From Neorhizobium galegae bv. officinalis (GTDB lineage Bacteria; Pseudomonadota; Alphaproteobacteria; Rhizobiales; Rhizobiaceae), in the NCBI GenBank assembly GCA_000985875.1, contig CCRI01000003.1:186001-250000 (forward strand): a stretch of DNA of 64,000 nucleotides. Reading direction: 5' to 3'. Each line of letters starts with the position of its first letter. Within the stretch, counting starts at the first letter, position 1. Position numbers and translations under genes: made by a program. Positions 62,966 through 64,000 of the stretch are shown piece by piece. The notes under the pieces were generated by a model. It did not search any database and was not told the DNA's origin. It saw only the letters and a program-made list of their open reading frames with translations.

Positions 62966-63400
62966 TTACATCTGCGAGTTGCTGGTCTTCACGAATTTGG
63001 CTTCCTGGAGGCTTTTTGCCAGGAAGGCTGTGTTGTCGTGCGGATCCTCGAAGGGAGCCTGGAACGCAATGTGGTCGATCTCGAGGGCTGCCAGCTGGTC
63101 AGCCAGCGTCAGGCGCGCATAGACTGAAACACCGCGCGGCTTGATTTCGAGGTCGAGGACGACTTCCGGCTTACCGTTCCATTCGAGCTTGTAGTCGCCG
63201 CCGGCGCCGAAACTGACGGTCCCCGGATGGAAATAGAGCTCGGCTGCTGAAGACACGAGATCGGCAAGGCTGCCGTGGCACTCTAGGCGTAGAAGTGAGA
63301 TGAGGTCACCGGCATCGAGCAGGCGAAGTTCCGAAGCCACCGGGCTTATTGCTTGTGCGACGATTTCTTCCCGTTCGGTGGAGTAGGTGCATTTCTTCAT
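62966..63400 (-). CDS. Conserved protein next to flhB
   Basis: A 144-residue soluble protein of unknown function. Seen is a run of beta strands (VSFGAGGDYKLEWNGKPEVVLDLEI, GVSVYARLTL) and no membrane segment. It lies 5 bp after flhB and is convergent with visR; its place inside the flagellar cluster suggests a flagellar or surface job. I do not recognise a family. Confidence 0.7.
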   Translation of the reverse strand: MKKCTYSTEREEIVAQAISPVASELRLLDAGDLISLLRLECHGSLADLVSSAAELYFHPGTVSFGAGGDYKLEWNGKPEVVLDLEIKPRGVSVYARLTLADQLAALEIDHIAFQAPFEDPHDNTAFLAKSLQEAKFVKTSNSQM

Positions 63401-63405
63401 GACGC

Positions 63406-64000
63406 TCAGCGTGTCCGTTTTTTTTGCGACCGGGAAGCGTAGACCCGGTGCACGAGTTCTGCCACAGCCTTGTAGAAGACTGGCGGAATGACACTATCCG
63501 CCGAGACTTGCGCAAACATGGAGCGCGCCAGAGGCGGATCCTCGAAAATGGGGATATCGTTTTGCTCGGCAATCTCGCGAATCTTGAGGGCAATCAGGTC
63601 CTGGCCCTTGGCGACGACGACCGGTGCGTCGTTCTCCTCGCGCACGTAACGCAGCGCTACGGCAAAGTGAGTCGGGTTGGCGATCACGAGTGTGGCGCGC
63701 GGCACGTTGTTGATCATCCGCCGGCGGGCGCGGTCGCGCGCAACCGATTTCTGACGCTGCTTGACGATCGGGTCGCCCTGCGCCTGCTTGTATTCGTCCT
63801 TGACCTCCTGCTTGGTCATCTTGAGTTCGTTGTACCAGTGATAGCGCGTCCACAGGACGTCGACCACGGCAAGTATCCCCGCCGAGAGGACGACGACGAC
63901 CACCATTCGGCGGACGACTGCGTCCAGTTTGACGAGGATGACCTGCGGATCCGAGAACATCGCGTCCAGCGAGGAGAGATATTCGCCGCGCAATGCGAAA
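63406..64000 (-). CDS. flhB: Flagellar export protein FlhB (C-terminal part)
   Basis: The frame runs off the right edge, so the N-terminal membrane helices are missing. About 198 residues remain: one membrane segment ([19 protein letters not shown]), and the cytoplasmic domain with the self-cleaving NPTH motif in [14 protein letters not shown] and the SARSMF-like stretch ARSMFAQV. FlhB sets export substrate order for hook and filament. It is transcribed away from visR. Confidence 0.96.
   Translation of the reverse strand, partial: FALRGEYLSSLDAMFSDPQVILVKLDAVVRRMVVVVVLSAGILAVVDVLWTRYHWYNELKMTKQEVKDEYKQAQGDPIVKQRQKSVARDRARRRMINNVPRATLVIANPTHFAVALRYVREENDAPVVVAKGQDLIALKIREIAEQNDIPIFEDPPLARSMFAQVSADSVIPPVFYKAVAELVHRVYASRSQKKRTR

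Overview
The window is one stretch of high-GC chromosome from an alphaproteobacterium of the Rhizobiaceae (Rhizobium / Agrobacterium / Sinorhizobium relatives). Four things point there: the chemotaxis order icpA-cheS-cheY1-cheA-cheW-cheR-cheB-cheY2-cheD-cheT followed by fliF, visN, visR and flhB; the glycerol ABC-transport operon glpR-D-S-T-P-Q-U-V; a SAM-II riboswitch in front of metZ; and gcrA next to a cluster of GANTC (CcrM) sites. Genus and species cannot be fixed from the sequence alone. No plasmid, phage or CRISPR features are visible.

Layout. 1-2.9 kb: the end of a MetE-like protein, then a tightly overlapping operon for ring cleavage of protocatechuate-like catechols (alpha/beta hydrolase, ligA, ligB, YCII protein). 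3-9.7 kb: a small DUF6074-like gene, tRNA-Thr(CGT), nitronate monooxygenase, an unknown membrane protein, PPK2, phoR followed directly by a decayed phoB 3' end, a PACE efflux protein and gcrA. 10-13.4 kb: argD-argF-hslO. 13.5-18.2 kb: a tannase/feruloyl esterase, apaG, metZ with its riboswitch, and a long-form dCTP deaminase. 18.3-19.2 kb: tRNA-Gly(CCC), an orphan gene and what looks like the decayed end of an IS66 transposase. 19.3-27.7 kb: the glycerol uptake and catabolism operon on the minus strand. 27.8-36.1 kb: scattered single genes (aldo/keto reductase, LysR regulator, cysteine hydrolase, GGDEF-EAL protein, PAS histidine kinase, glycosyltransferase, unknown). 36.3-41.3 kb: the prkA-yeaH-spoVR stress module, interrupted by a 165-bp MITE-like element. 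41.6-50.5 kb: a 3-methyladenine glycosylase and cellulose synthesis genes (bcsN-bcsA-bcsB with a divergent TPR protein). 50.8-64 kb: the chemotaxis operon, fliF, the flagellar master regulators visN and visR, an unknown gene and the C-terminal part of flhB.

How the genes work together. The right end holds signal transduction for swimming and the top of the flagellar hierarchy. The neighbouring cellulose genes and the GGDEF-EAL protein belong to the opposite, sessile, c-di-GMP-driven state. The left and middle parts handle plant-derived carbon (aromatic acids, aryl esters, glycerol) and phosphate or polyphosphate.

The most notable observations are: a phoB remnant suggesting loss of the pst-phoU-phoB block after phoR; a MITE inserted exactly at the prkA stop codon; two glycerol ABC ATPases whose complementary defects would leave one good and one degenerate ATP site; five GANTC sites within 76 bp upstream of gcrA and argD; three TTCG boxes phased at 11 bp over the glpD promoter; and an IcpA globin domain that appears to lack the heme-binding histidine.
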